Shown here piece after piece: positions 34,391-42,695 of a DNA stretch of 64,000 nt (positions are counted from its first letter, which is position 1; every line of letters begins with the position of its first letter). The notes below the pieces were generated by a model that saw nothing but the letters and a program-made list of their open reading frames with translations, did no database searches and was not told the DNA's origin. This stretch comes from Edaphobacter dinghuensis (lineage in GTDB: Bacteria; Acidobacteriota; Terriglobia; Terriglobales; Acidobacteriaceae). Where the stretch lies: positions 62,001 to 126,000 of the forward strand of contig NZ_BMGT01000002.1 of NCBI RefSeq assembly GCF_014640335.1. Direction: 5' to 3'. A program made the translations under genes and the position numbers.

Positions 34391-34632
34391 CAATGCGTAT
34401 CCAGAAAACTAAAAATATGCCCAACCATAGAAAAAACGTGTCTGTGGAGTGCTTAAAAGTCGAAGATTCGGCCTCGGTTTATGCTTCTTAATGCTTATGT
34501 ATCAGATATTTATATGTATCGGCGGAGGCTGAGGAAAACTAGATAAAAATTTATTCATAAAATGAAAAATTTAGTAGACAGGGAGCTACAGAAGTTGGAA
34601 TCCGGCTTTTTGAGGGCTATAGAGGTGTTGAT
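34391..34632. other. A/T-rich intergenic stretch
   Basis: The lowest-GC stretch noticed in the window, with runs such as AAAAATTTATTCATAAAATGAAAAATTT broken over 34540-34575. No gene; it could carry promoter or 3' untranslated sequence. Confidence 0.45.
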
Positions 34633-36075
34633 TTATAGCCCGACGGGTTCGTTATAGATGCCGAATTCAGTAATTCCGGGCGGTTTTGTGGTGCCTTTTA
34701 TGGTGAGGCGAACGCGCTCTGCGGTGACGGGCTGGAATCTTTCCAGTTGAAAGGCGAGTGGGGTCTTGCCGCTGGCGATGGGAGTCCATTGATTGTTCTG
34801 CCAGGCTTCGACGCTGTAGGAGGCGATGCGGCTGTCGGTACCGTATTCCTTATCAAAGCGAGGCTCGACGATGGAGACGGTATTGAAGCGGGTTGGCTGG
34901 CCAAAGGCGATCTCGATCCAGCCGGAGGTCTCGTTGTCGTCGGCGATCCAGTAGGTGCGGTAGCTGTTGTCGTTGGCCAGGTCGGGGCCGATGCCTTCGG
35001 TGTTTCGGCTGGCGAAGGATGGGCGGGCAAATGCGAGGTTGGGAGTTGTGATGCTGACTGAGGGAGCGAGCTTTGGGGCTGGTGCGCGGTCTTTCCAGAG
35101 GTGGCCGACCTCGGCGAGGCGGTCGACGGTGTTCTGATCGAAGCGGCCGTCGCGATTGGGGGCGACGTTGATCAGAAGATTGCAGTGCTGGCGGTTGAAG
35201 GGAATGAGCCAGTCGTTCACGATGGTCTCGGCTGACTTGAGCGGCTCGGTGGGATAGCTCTCCTTCCAGAACCACTCGCTCTGCAGGGTGGTTCCGGATT
35301 CTGAGGGGATGATGCTGTCGGAGGCGATCTTTTGTCCGGCGTGCTGCTCGTACTGTTTGATATCGGTGTAGCAGAGGGCCGAGCCGGGATACTGGCCGGC
35401 GTTGTGGTCGGCGACGAGGCAGTTGGGCTGATGGGATTTGATGTGGTCGTAGATCTCGCGGAAGGGAACCTGATCGTAGGTGATGCGGCTCCAACCGGCG
35501 TTCCAGCCGTCGATGATGATGGCGGTGATCTCGCCATAGTTGGTGAGCAGCTCGGAGAGCTGGGTTTTGATCAGGGCTATCTTTTTGGGAGTGACCTGAT
35601 AGGACCAGATCTGAGCGCGGAGGTCGAGGATGGAGAAGTAGAGGCAGACCTTGAGGCCATGCTTTCGGAAGGAGTTTGCGTAGGACGCGACGACATCCTG
35701 GGTGAAGGTCGCGTCTTTTACGCTGGGGCTGGTGGTTTTGGTGGGCCAGAGGCAGAATCCGTCGTGATGCTTGGTGGTGAGGCAGCCGTAGGCCATTCCG
35801 GCAGAACGAACGGCCTGTGCCCATTGGTCGGTGTCGAGATGGGCGGGGTTGAAGAGTTTGGGGGAGGCTTTGGGGTCGCCCCATTCGCGCTGCTCGAAGG
35901 TGGCCATGTTGAGGTGGAGAAAGGCGCCGAAGCGGAGGTCCATGAACTCCTGCTGTAGCTGGAGAAGAGGCTTTGTGTTTGCCTGCATGGCGGGAGCGGC
36001 GATGGCAGACTGTTGTGCGGCCAGGAGGGCTGCGGTTCCGGCAAGGCCCTGGGTAAATTCACGGCGATTGAGCAT
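34633..36075 (-). CDS. Exported GH29 alpha-L-fucosidase with C-terminal F5/8-type domain
   Basis: 480 residues with a Tat signal (NRREFTQGLAGTAALLAA). Residues about 40-340 form the GH29 barrel: FGAFLHLNMATF, TTKHHDGFCLWPTK, and AIIIDGWNAGW, which holds the Asp expected as nucleophile. Residues about 345-480 look like a discoidin/F5-8-type carbohydrate-binding domain (NDNSYRTYWIADDNETSGWIEIAFG). It releases fucose from plant or microbial glycans in the periplasm or outside. The ATG at 36075 gives the Tat motif directly. It is about 8.5 kb from the polysaccharide block to the right. Confidence 0.9.
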   Translation of the reverse strand: MLNRREFTQGLAGTAALLAAQQSAIAAPAMQANTKPLLQLQQEFMDLRFGAFLHLNMATFEQREWGDPKASPKLFNPAHLDTDQWAQAVRSAGMAYGCLTTKHHDGFCLWPTKTTSPSVKDATFTQDVVASYANSFRKHGLKVCLYFSILDLRAQIWSYQVTPKKIALIKTQLSELLTNYGEITAIIIDGWNAGWSRITYDQVPFREIYDHIKSHQPNCLVADHNAGQYPGSALCYTDIKQYEQHAGQKIASDSIIPSESGTTLQSEWFWKESYPTEPLKSAETIVNDWLIPFNRQHCNLLINVAPNRDGRFDQNTVDRLAEVGHLWKDRAPAPKLAPSVSITTPNLAFARPSFASRNTEGIGPDLANDNSYRTYWIADDNETSGWIEIAFGQPTRFNTVSIVEPRFDKEYGTDSRIASYSVEAWQNNQWTPIASGKTPLAFQLERFQPVTAERVRLTIKGTTKPPGITEFGIYNEPVGL

Positions 36076-36226
36076 AGTTGGGCGGTACTCCAGCGAAGGT
36101 GCGCCTTATAAAGATTGGCGGCGGGACAAGGGGAGTCTTCCACGATTGGATATCTACGGTCAAGCGCTTAAAGTATGAGCTATTGGAGTATTGAAGAGAT
36201 TTATGAAGAAATGAGCACTCAAAACA

Positions 36227-36529
36227 TTAATTTGAAGTGGCGTGACTGGCTAGCTCGGCGGTGATGCGGGCTGCCATGGTTGCATCGCGTTCAGTGATTC
36301 CTCCTGCGTCGTGTGAGATCAGAGAGAGCAGGACACGGTTGTAACGGATATCGATGTCTGGGTGGTGGTTGGCTTCTTCCGCAATGGCTGCGATGCGATT
36401 GACGAACGCTACGGCTTCGGGAAAATCACGGAAGGTCCACTCGCGAACCAGCTTTCCGTCTTTCAGATTCCACTCTGGATGCGCACGCAGTACGTCTTCA
36501 ATTTCCGTTGAAGTCAATGCCTTTTTCAT
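36227..36529 (-). CDS. Pterin-4a-carbinolamine dehydratase family protein
   Basis: 100 residues, the normal length. The active-site pattern NHHPDIDIRYNRVLLSLISHD contains the paired His and the later His of the family; W(N)LKDGKLVREWTFRDF precedes it. The classical reaction regenerates tetrahydrobiopterin after aromatic amino acid hydroxylation. No hydroxylase is in the window, so the partner is unknown, and related proteins serve molybdopterin or transcription roles. ATG 36529 has GAGG upstream. It follows the HD-GYP gene by 25 bases on the same strand. Confidence 0.9.
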   Translation of the reverse strand: MKKALTSTEIEDVLRAHPEWNLKDGKLVREWTFRDFPEAVAFVNRIAAIAEEANHHPDIDIRYNRVLLSLISHDAGGITERDATMAARITAELASHATSN

Positions 36530-36554
36530 GGCGATATACCTCGCACCTGTGATG

Positions 36555-37673
36555 CTAGGCGTCGCGTGTGCCGGGTGCAAGGACCGGGCGGCAGAGGGTG
36601 GATGACAGGGCTGAAGCGGGTATCTTACCGACCTCTGCGCGGAGGTCGGTCCACGATTCGATTGGCATGGCGAGAAAGGCTGCGACGATATGAGGGTCGA
36701 ACTGTTTGCCTGAACATTCAGCGATCTCGGCGCAGGCGGCTTCAAAGGTCGTTCCCTTGCGGTAGGGGCGGTCGGAGGTCATCGCGTCGAGAGCGTCGGC
36801 GATGGCGAAGATGCGGGCGCCCAGGGGGATCGCTTCGCCGCTCAGGCCGCGGGGATAGCCAGTGCCGTCGAAGCGTTCCTGATGGGTGTAGACGATCTCA
36901 GCGGCTTCGCGAAGGAAGGGGATCTTGCGCACCATCTCGTAGCCGCGCTCGCAGTGCTCGCGCATGGTGCTCATCTCGTCGGTGTTGAGACGGCCGGGTT
37001 TGAGCAGGATGCTGTCGGGCGTGGCGATCTTTCCGATGTCGTGCAGAAAAGCGCCACGAGCGATGGTGCGGAGCTCTTCGGTCTCGATGCCCATGGAGCG
37101 GGCGAGAGCGATGGTATAGGCGGTGACGCGGCGGGAGTGACCTTCGGTCTCTTCGTCGCGCAGATCGAGGGCGTCGCCCATAGCTTCGAGGGTGATGTCG
37201 TAGCTGCGCTCGAGGTCCTGCATGGTGGAGCGGAGGCGGCCGGTGCGGGTGGTGGCGATGGACTCGAGGTTGTGGCGGTAGATGGAGTTCTGTTTGCGAA
37301 GGCGGCCGAGCTCCATGGCGCGCAGGATGACGCTCTCGAGTTCGGCATGCGAGAAGGGTTTGAGGAGATAGTCGATTGCGCCGCGACGGAAGGCGCTAGT
37401 GGCGACCTGCGTATCGTTGATGGCGGTGCAGATGACGACAGGAATGGCGGGATAGTCGAGAGAGATATCGTCGAGCAGGCTGAGGCCGTCGGTTCCGGGC
37501 ATGATGATGTCGGCGAGGACGAGATCGTAGTCGGGGTCTTGCTGCAGACGGGCGAGCGCTTCGTCGGCGCTCTCGGTGGCCGTTATGACGTGGCCATTGT
37601 GCTCGAGCAATGCGGTTAGAGTTTCGCGCACGTCGGCTTCGTCATCGACGATCAGGATTCGTTTCCGTAGCAT
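36555..37673 (-). CDS. Response regulator with HD-GYP phosphodiesterase domain
   Basis: 372 residues. Receiver domain 1-120 (RILIVDDEADVRE, LVLADIIMPGTDG, LLKPFS), then a linker helix and an HD-GYP domain with RGAFLHDIGKIATPDSILLKPG and HQERFDGTGYPRGLSGEAIP, all intact. It should hydrolyse cyclic di-GMP under control of an unidentified sensor kinase; it is the counterpart of the GGDEF protein at 14224-15495. ATG at 37673 is used; GTG at 37682 is the alternative. No histidine kinase is adjacent. Confidence 0.93.
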   Translation of the reverse strand: MLRKRILIVDDEADVRETLTALLEHNGHVITATESADEALARLQQDPDYDLVLADIIMPGTDGLSLLDDISLDYPAIPVVICTAINDTQVATSAFRRGAIDYLLKPFSHAELESVILRAMELGRLRKQNSIYRHNLESIATTRTGRLRSTMQDLERSYDITLEAMGDALDLRDEETEGHSRRVTAYTIALARSMGIETEELRTIARGAFLHDIGKIATPDSILLKPGRLNTDEMSTMREHCERGYEMVRKIPFLREAAEIVYTHQERFDGTGYPRGLSGEAIPLGARIFAIADALDAMTSDRPYRKGTTFEAACAEIAECSGKQFDPHIVAAFLAMPIESWTDLRAEVGKIPASALSSTLCRPVLAPGTRDA

Positions 37674-37797
37674 GGGCAGCACTTTTGCGCAGTAGCGCAG
37701 CCACTCGTTCGAGGGACGGATACGAGCGGCTTACCCTGTTCTTATCGGCGGGGGGTGTTCTTTCTTTATTGCCGGGCGAGCTGTGTTGGTTGTTCAT

Positions 37798-37831
37798 CCC
37801 AGGTCTCAGAATCGAGACCTGGGCACCCAAG
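37798..37831 (+). repeat. AGAATC-loop hairpin with GCACCC tag, copy 2
   Basis: CCCAGGTCTC (37798-37807) pairs with GAGACCTGGG (37814-37823) around AGAATC, followed by CACCCAAG. Two stem pairs differ from the copy at 11907-11932 and both changes are compensated on the other arm. Confidence 0.8.
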
Positions 37832-37834
37832 TGA

Positions 37835-39250
37835 TTAGGATTTTTTGGAGGCGGCTCGCTTTGCTGCTGCCCAGCCGGGCTTGGTGGTCTGACGGCTTCG
37901 GCCGAGCGCGAGCGAATCGGCGGGGACATCTTCGGTGATGCAGCTTCCGGCGGCGACGTAGGCTCCTGCTCCTATGGTGACTGGAGCGACGAGCGTGGAG
38001 TCGGAGCCGACGAAGGCACCGTCGCCGATGATGGTCTGGTGCTTGTGGACGCCGTCGTAGTTGCAGGTGATGGCTCCTGCGCCTACGTTGACTCCTGCGC
38101 CGATGGTGGCGTCGCCGAGATAGTTGAGGTGGTTCGCCTTGGAGCCTTTGCCGAGCGTTACTTTTTTGGTCTCGACGAAGTTGCCGACGTGGGCGTTTTC
38201 GCCGATGCGGCTTTCGGGGCGGAGATGAGCGTAGGGACCGAGGATGGCACCGTCGGAGACTTCGGCGCTGTCGAGGATGCAACCGTTGCGTACGGTTACA
38301 TTGTTGCCGAGAGTCGATTGCTGGATGACGGAGTAGGAGCGGATGCGGCAATCGGTGCCGATGGTGGTTGCGCCGAGGAGTTGCACGTAGGGTTCGATGG
38401 TGGTGTCTGGGCCGACGGTGACGGCGGCGTCGATGACGCAGGTTTCGGGGCGGAAGATGGTGACGCCCTGCGCCATGAGGCGCTTGGCTGTGTTGAGGCG
38501 CATGGCGGCGTCGAGGTGCATCATCTCGGCGATGGTGTTGGCACCGAGGACTTCGTTGACGCTGTCGGCTTTGACGGCTACGACGCGTTCGCCGTCGGCG
38601 ACGAGCATGGCGGCTACGTCAGTGAGGTAGAACTCGCCGTGGGCGTTGTCGGTGGAGAGGGAATCGAGTTTGGTGAAGAGCTTGGCGGTTTCGAAGCAGT
38701 AGATGCCGGAGTTGATCTCAGGAGTGTTGAGCTGATCGGGACGCAGGGACTTCTGCTCGACGATTGCAGTTACCTCTGGCTTATCTGGAGATGCGCGGAG
38801 GATGCGGCCGTAGCCGGTGGGATCGTCGGGCACAGCGGTGAGGATGGTCATGGCTGCGTGTTCGCGGAGATGAAGATCGCAGATGGAGGCTATGGTTTCG
38901 GGGCGAATGAGTGGAACGTCGCCGGAGAGGACGAGGAGATGTTTGGGGATGGATGCGCCGGTCTCGGCGAAGTACGCCTTGACTTGCTGGAGGGCGTGGC
39001 CGGTGCCGCGCTGCTCGGCCTGGAGGACGAACTGTACGCCGGTGGGAGCTACTGCTGCACGGACGCGGTCGGCCTCGTGGCCGATGATGCAATAGATGTG
39101 GTCGGCGGCGACTACGGTCTTTGCCGCGGCGATGACGTGCAGCAGAAGGGCTTGTCCGCCGATCTCATGGAGGACTTTAGGGCGCTTGCTTTTGAGCCGC
39201 GTGCCTTTGCCCGCGGCCATGATGGCGATTGCAAATCCGGTAGTGTCCAT
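37835..39250 (-). CDS. glmU: Bifunctional GlmU
   Basis: 471 residues. The N-terminal uridyltransferase (about 1-240) has IMAAGKGTRLKSKRPKVLHE, QRGTGHA and the GYGR segment. The C-terminal left-handed beta-helix acetyltransferase (about 260-460) has RPESRIGENAHVGNFVETKK, HLNYLGDATIG and GAGAITCNYDG. It acetylates glucosamine 1-phosphate and then forms UDP-GlcNAc for peptidoglycan and other envelope polymers; it is an essential housekeeping gene. ATG 39250 gives the family N-terminus MDTTGFAIAIMAAG. Repeats flank it on both sides. Confidence 0.96.
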   Translation of the reverse strand: MDTTGFAIAIMAAGKGTRLKSKRPKVLHEIGGQALLLHVIAAAKTVVAADHIYCIIGHEADRVRAAVAPTGVQFVLQAEQRGTGHALQQVKAYFAETGASIPKHLLVLSGDVPLIRPETIASICDLHLREHAAMTILTAVPDDPTGYGRILRASPDKPEVTAIVEQKSLRPDQLNTPEINSGIYCFETAKLFTKLDSLSTDNAHGEFYLTDVAAMLVADGERVVAVKADSVNEVLGANTIAEMMHLDAAMRLNTAKRLMAQGVTIFRPETCVIDAAVTVGPDTTIEPYVQLLGATTIGTDCRIRSYSVIQQSTLGNNVTVRNGCILDSAEVSDGAILGPYAHLRPESRIGENAHVGNFVETKKVTLGKGSKANHLNYLGDATIGAGVNVGAGAITCNYDGVHKHQTIIGDGAFVGSDSTLVAPVTIGAGAYVAAGSCITEDVPADSLALGRSRQTTKPGWAAAKRAASKKS

Positions 39251-39357
39251 AGATAGATATCGTCTCACGATGGCGATAGGTTGTATCAACCTATCGCGAG
39301 AGGAATGGAAAGTGATGTGGTCCGAAAGTTGCAGGAAAGGCTAAGGCACAACGGGCA

Positions 39358-39420
39358 AACCGCAGGTCCTTCGACTCACCTCTCGCGATCAAGCTGCGAG
39401 AGGCTTCGCTCAGGATGACA
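39358..39420 (+). repeat. Dispersed repeat element, variant C, copy 2
   Basis: ACCGCAGGTCCTTCGACT, stem CCTCTCGC (39379-39386) with GCGAGAGG (39396-39403), then CTTCGCTCAGGATGACAA. This is the rightmost repeat copy found in the window. Confidence 0.8.
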
Positions 39421-39470
39421 ATTCTTCAGAAGAAGATAGCTAATTCGTTTCCTCTGTCGGTTGGTGCAAC

Positions 39471-40973
39471 CTAGTTGGAAGGTTCTCCGGGTGGCGGCGG
39501 AATGGAGATATCCAGGTTCGTTACCGGGCCAAGAGTGTCGAGTTTAGGCGTGATCTCGGCTTCGTTGCCGACTACGACGATGGCGAGCTTCGAGGGATCG
39601 ACGTATTTGTTTGCTACTCGTGTTACGTCGGCTGAGGTGACCTTTTCGATGCCGCTCTTATACTTCTCGAGGAAGTCGGGTGGGTAGCCGTAGAAGGCGA
39701 GAAGGACTTGTTCGTTGAGCGTCTTCTCAGGCGAGTCGTAGTGGAAGATGAAGGAGTTGAGTACCTGATCTTTTGCCTTGCTGAGTTCGGCTGGAGTGGG
39801 TGGCTCGGTTTTGAGCTTGCCTATCTCGGCTAACATAGCCTGGGTTGCGGCGACGGTGCTGACGCTCTTTGTGCCGGCGATGACGTAGAAGATTCCGGGG
39901 TGGTCGTAGGACGCTCCGAAGCTGCCGCCTACATCGTAGGCGAGGCCGAGTTTAGTGCGGACGTCCTGCACGACACGGGAGCCGAAGCCACCGGAGAAGA
40001 TCTCGTTCATGACGCTGAGGGCGTAGTAGTCTGGATTGCTGCGCTCGGTGCCGAGACCGACGATGACTACGTTTGATTGATCGACGTCGCCTTTTTCTGC
40101 GAAGTAGATCTTGTGCTCGGGATCGGCGAAGTGAATGGGCGGTGTCTTGATCAGGTCGCCGCGCTGCATGGAGCCGAAGGCCTGGCGGAGTTTGGCTTCC
40201 ATTGCGGCGCTGTCGAAGTCGCCGGAGATGGCGACGATCATGCCGTTGGGGATGACCGTCTTGTCGTGCCATGCCTTGAGGTCGGCCAATGTGACGGCTT
40301 CGACGGTGGCGTACTCTTCCTGACGGGCATAGGGATTGGTTGAGCCGTAGACCTGCTTGATGGCCTCGCGGTTGGCGATGTTGCTGGCGTCATCGTTGCG
40401 GCGTGAGATGCCGGTCTCTAACTGGCGCTTGGCGAGTAGGAGTTTGTCGGCTTTGAAGTTGGGATGTTCAAGGAGATCGACTGTCGCGGCGAAGACGGTG
40501 TCGAAGTCGCCCTTGAGGCTTGACCAGTTGACCGAGGTTGTGGCGGTGCCTCCGCTGGTTTCGAGGCTGGCGGCTTTATTTTCCAATTCGTCGTCGAGCT
40601 TGTCGCCGTCTACGGTTGTTGTGCCGCTGGTTCTCCACGTCTGACCGTAGAGCGAGACGAGGCCGACTTTGTCTGCGGGTTCGTCGCGGCTGCCGCCTCG
40701 AATGAGAATGGTGCCGTTGATGAAGGGAAGCTCGTGGTCTTCCTGAAGGAAGATGACGAGGCCATTGTCCAGCTCGATTCGCTTTGGCTGAACTGGCTTG
40801 AAGGAGTGGAGCGGGGGAATCGGAATGCTCTTCCACGGCTGGGCTGTTGTCTTTTTGGTGCTGGCTGGTTTGGAGGGTGCAGTCTGGGCTGCCGCGCTCA
40901 TCGTTGTCAGCAGAACCGTCAATGCTATGCCTGCAAAACGCATCGTTGAGATTTCCTTGGAGAGTCCCTTCAT
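39471..40973 (-). CDS. M16-family peptidase subunit lacking the zinc motif
   Basis: 500 residues with a signal peptide (FAGIALTVLLTTMSAAAQ). It has the M16 fold (RIELDNGLVIFLQEDHELPF, LIRGGSRDEPADKVG, and GLAYDVGGSFG in the second half), but the region that should hold HxxEH reads LVSLYGQTWRTSG, so it cannot bind zinc in the usual way. In bacterial M16B pairs such subunits partner an active one. It overlaps its upstream partner by four bases (ATGA). A strong GGAGGT six bases before ATG 40973 fixes the start despite a later Met. Confidence 0.9.
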   Translation of the reverse strand: MKGLSKEISTMRFAGIALTVLLTTMSAAAQTAPSKPASTKKTTAQPWKSIPIPPLHSFKPVQPKRIELDNGLVIFLQEDHELPFINGTILIRGGSRDEPADKVGLVSLYGQTWRTSGTTTVDGDKLDDELENKAASLETSGGTATTSVNWSSLKGDFDTVFAATVDLLEHPNFKADKLLLAKRQLETGISRRNDDASNIANREAIKQVYGSTNPYARQEEYATVEAVTLADLKAWHDKTVIPNGMIVAISGDFDSAAMEAKLRQAFGSMQRGDLIKTPPIHFADPEHKIYFAEKGDVDQSNVVIVGLGTERSNPDYYALSVMNEIFSGGFGSRVVQDVRTKLGLAYDVGGSFGASYDHPGIFYVIAGTKSVSTVAATQAMLAEIGKLKTEPPTPAELSKAKDQVLNSFIFHYDSPEKTLNEQVLLAFYGYPPDFLEKYKSGIEKVTSADVTRVANKYVDPSKLAIVVVGNEAEITPKLDTLGPVTNLDISIPPPPGEPSN

Positions 40974-42529
40974 TTTGCACCTCCGGTTTGCGCTGAGGCA
41001 GGTGTTGGATGAGCGGGGGCGTGGCTTTGTTGCGGTGGCACAAAGTCGATCTGCGCGCTGGTGCGGTTGCTGGCGAGGAAGATCTTATTGGCGACGCGGC
41101 GAATGTCGGCCTTGTTGACGGCATCGATCTTGTCTAACTGCCGGAACAACTCTCGCCAGTCTCCGAAGCGAGTTTGATATTCAGCTAACTGGTGGGCGAG
41201 TCCTTCGTTGTCGGCGAGGCCGCGCAATAGATCGGCACGGGCGCGGGTCTTGAAGCGAGCCAGCTCTTCGTCGGATACATCCTGAGTCTTCAAGAGATCG
41301 AGTTGTTTGTGTATGGCGGTGCGCATCTCTTCGGGCGTGTGTCCGGGGAGGGGAACGGCGTAGACCGCGAAGAGGCCGGGATATTTGTCGCCGGGAAACC
41401 CGCTGAAGCCTTCGGCTTCTGCCGCGATGCGCTGATCGCGGACAAGGCTGCGATAGAGACGCGCGGTGCGTCCGTTGGAGAAGATGTCGCTGATGGCGTC
41501 GTAGACCGCATCGTCGGGGTCGCGATAGTCGGGGCGGTGGTAGCCCTCAATATAGAAGGGCTGCGTTGCCTCTTTAATGACCACGGATTTTTCGGCAAAC
41601 TGCGGGGGTTCGATGGTGGTCATCGGCTCAGGCTTGGGGCCTGCGGGGATGGGAGCGAAGTAACGCTCAAGGATAGGCATCGCGGTGGATGCTTTTACGT
41701 CGCCGACTACCGCGATAACGATGTTTGAGGGGACATAATATTTTTTGTGAAATGCCTCGGCTTCGGTTGCGGTGACCTGGCTGATCTCGCTCTCCCAGCC
41801 GACTCCGCTGCGGCCGTAGGGATGCGCCACGTAGGCTGTGGCCAGGAGTTGCTCGACCATGCGGCCGATGGGGGAAGAGTCAATGCGCATGCGGCGCTCT
41901 TCCTGGACTACATCGCGCTCTTTATAGAACTCGCGCTCGACGGGATGGCCGATGCGCTGGCTTTCGAGATAGGCCCAGAGTTGCAGCCGGTTGGACGGCA
42001 TACTCCAGAAGTATTGCGTAGAGTCTTCTTCGGTGGATGCGTTGATGCCTACTGCGCCGTTCTGCTCGGCGATCTCGGAGAACTGATTGGGAATGACGTA
42101 TTTTTCGGCTGCTGCCTGCGCGTCCTGAAATACTTTTTTGAGCTGAGCGAGCTTGGCTGGGTCTTGTCCGACGCGCTTGCGAAACTCTGCGTCGTAGGCG
42201 GCATAGGCTACTTCAACCTTTGCCAAAGCTACTTTTTCAGCGGGGTAGTCGGTGGTGCCAATCTCTGTGGAGCCCTTGAAGGCCATGTGCTCGAACATGT
42301 GAGCAAGGCCACTGGCGCCCTGCGGGTCGTCTGCCGAACCAGCGTCAACCAGTGTGTAGAAGCTGAAGACGGGGGCTTCGGGACGCTCACAGACGATGAG
42401 CGTCAGGCCGTTAGGCAGAACCTTTACTGTCGTTCGCTTCTCGAAACTGGCCAGATCCTGCGCCTTCGCTGCACAGCACAGAGCGATTCCCAGCAGTACG
42501 GTCGACGCGATCATCCCTCGAACTCGCAC
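40970..42529 (-). CDS. M16-family zinc peptidase, active subunit
   Basis: 519 residues with a signal peptide (IASTVLLGIALCCAAKAQ). The zinc motif HMFEH lies in GLAHMFEHMAFKGS, with the distal Glu in the EERRMRIDS region about 75-125 residues later as in the family. Second-half marks: RLYRSLVRDQRIAAEAEGF. It should cleave peptides or small proteins in the periplasm, acting as a clamshell with the inactive subunit encoded immediately downstream. It begins at a GTG preceded by GGAGGT; an internal Met six codons later is possible. Confidence 0.92.
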   Translation of the reverse strand: MRVRGMIASTVLLGIALCCAAKAQDLASFEKRTTVKVLPNGLTLIVCERPEAPVFSFYTLVDAGSADDPQGASGLAHMFEHMAFKGSTEIGTTDYPAEKVALAKVEVAYAAYDAEFRKRVGQDPAKLAQLKKVFQDAQAAAEKYVIPNQFSEIAEQNGAVGINASTEEDSTQYFWSMPSNRLQLWAYLESQRIGHPVEREFYKERDVVQEERRMRIDSSPIGRMVEQLLATAYVAHPYGRSGVGWESEISQVTATEAEAFHKKYYVPSNIVIAVVGDVKASTAMPILERYFAPIPAGPKPEPMTTIEPPQFAEKSVVIKEATQPFYIEGYHRPDYRDPDDAVYDAISDIFSNGRTARLYRSLVRDQRIAAEAEGFSGFPGDKYPGLFAVYAVPLPGHTPEEMRTAIHKQLDLLKTQDVSDEELARFKTRARADLLRGLADNEGLAHQLAEYQTRFGDWRELFRQLDKIDAVNKADIRRVANKIFLASNRTSAQIDFVPPQQSHAPAHPTPASAQTGGAK

Positions 42530-42641
42530 AGAACTACCTCCATCAAAAAAATGACTACAGCCCGAAGTCTAACTATACCGAAGTAGAGAGTATGACCTCT
42601 GGTTCGACGAAACGAACCGCAGAACAGGCATGACTTTAAAG

Positions 42642-42680
42642 AAAAAAATCCCGGCACACCTGGACGTCAGATGTGCCGGG
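42642..42680 (-). terminator. Intrinsic terminator of the TonB-dependent receptor gene
   Basis: On the minus strand CCCGGCACA pairs with TGTGCCGGG (9-bp stem, 42650-42680) followed by A then seven T. It lies 16 bases past the receptor stop codon. Confidence 0.9.
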
Positions 42681-42695
42681 AGAGTGGAGGTACAG

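Noticed and set aside
34175..34456. Plus-strand frame over the candidate small RNA
   Set aside because: It reads through the terminator stem, has no SD and no conserved feature.
1444..39420. CRISPR array
   Set aside because: The repeats are dispersed over 38 kb, with no regular spacers and no cas genes.
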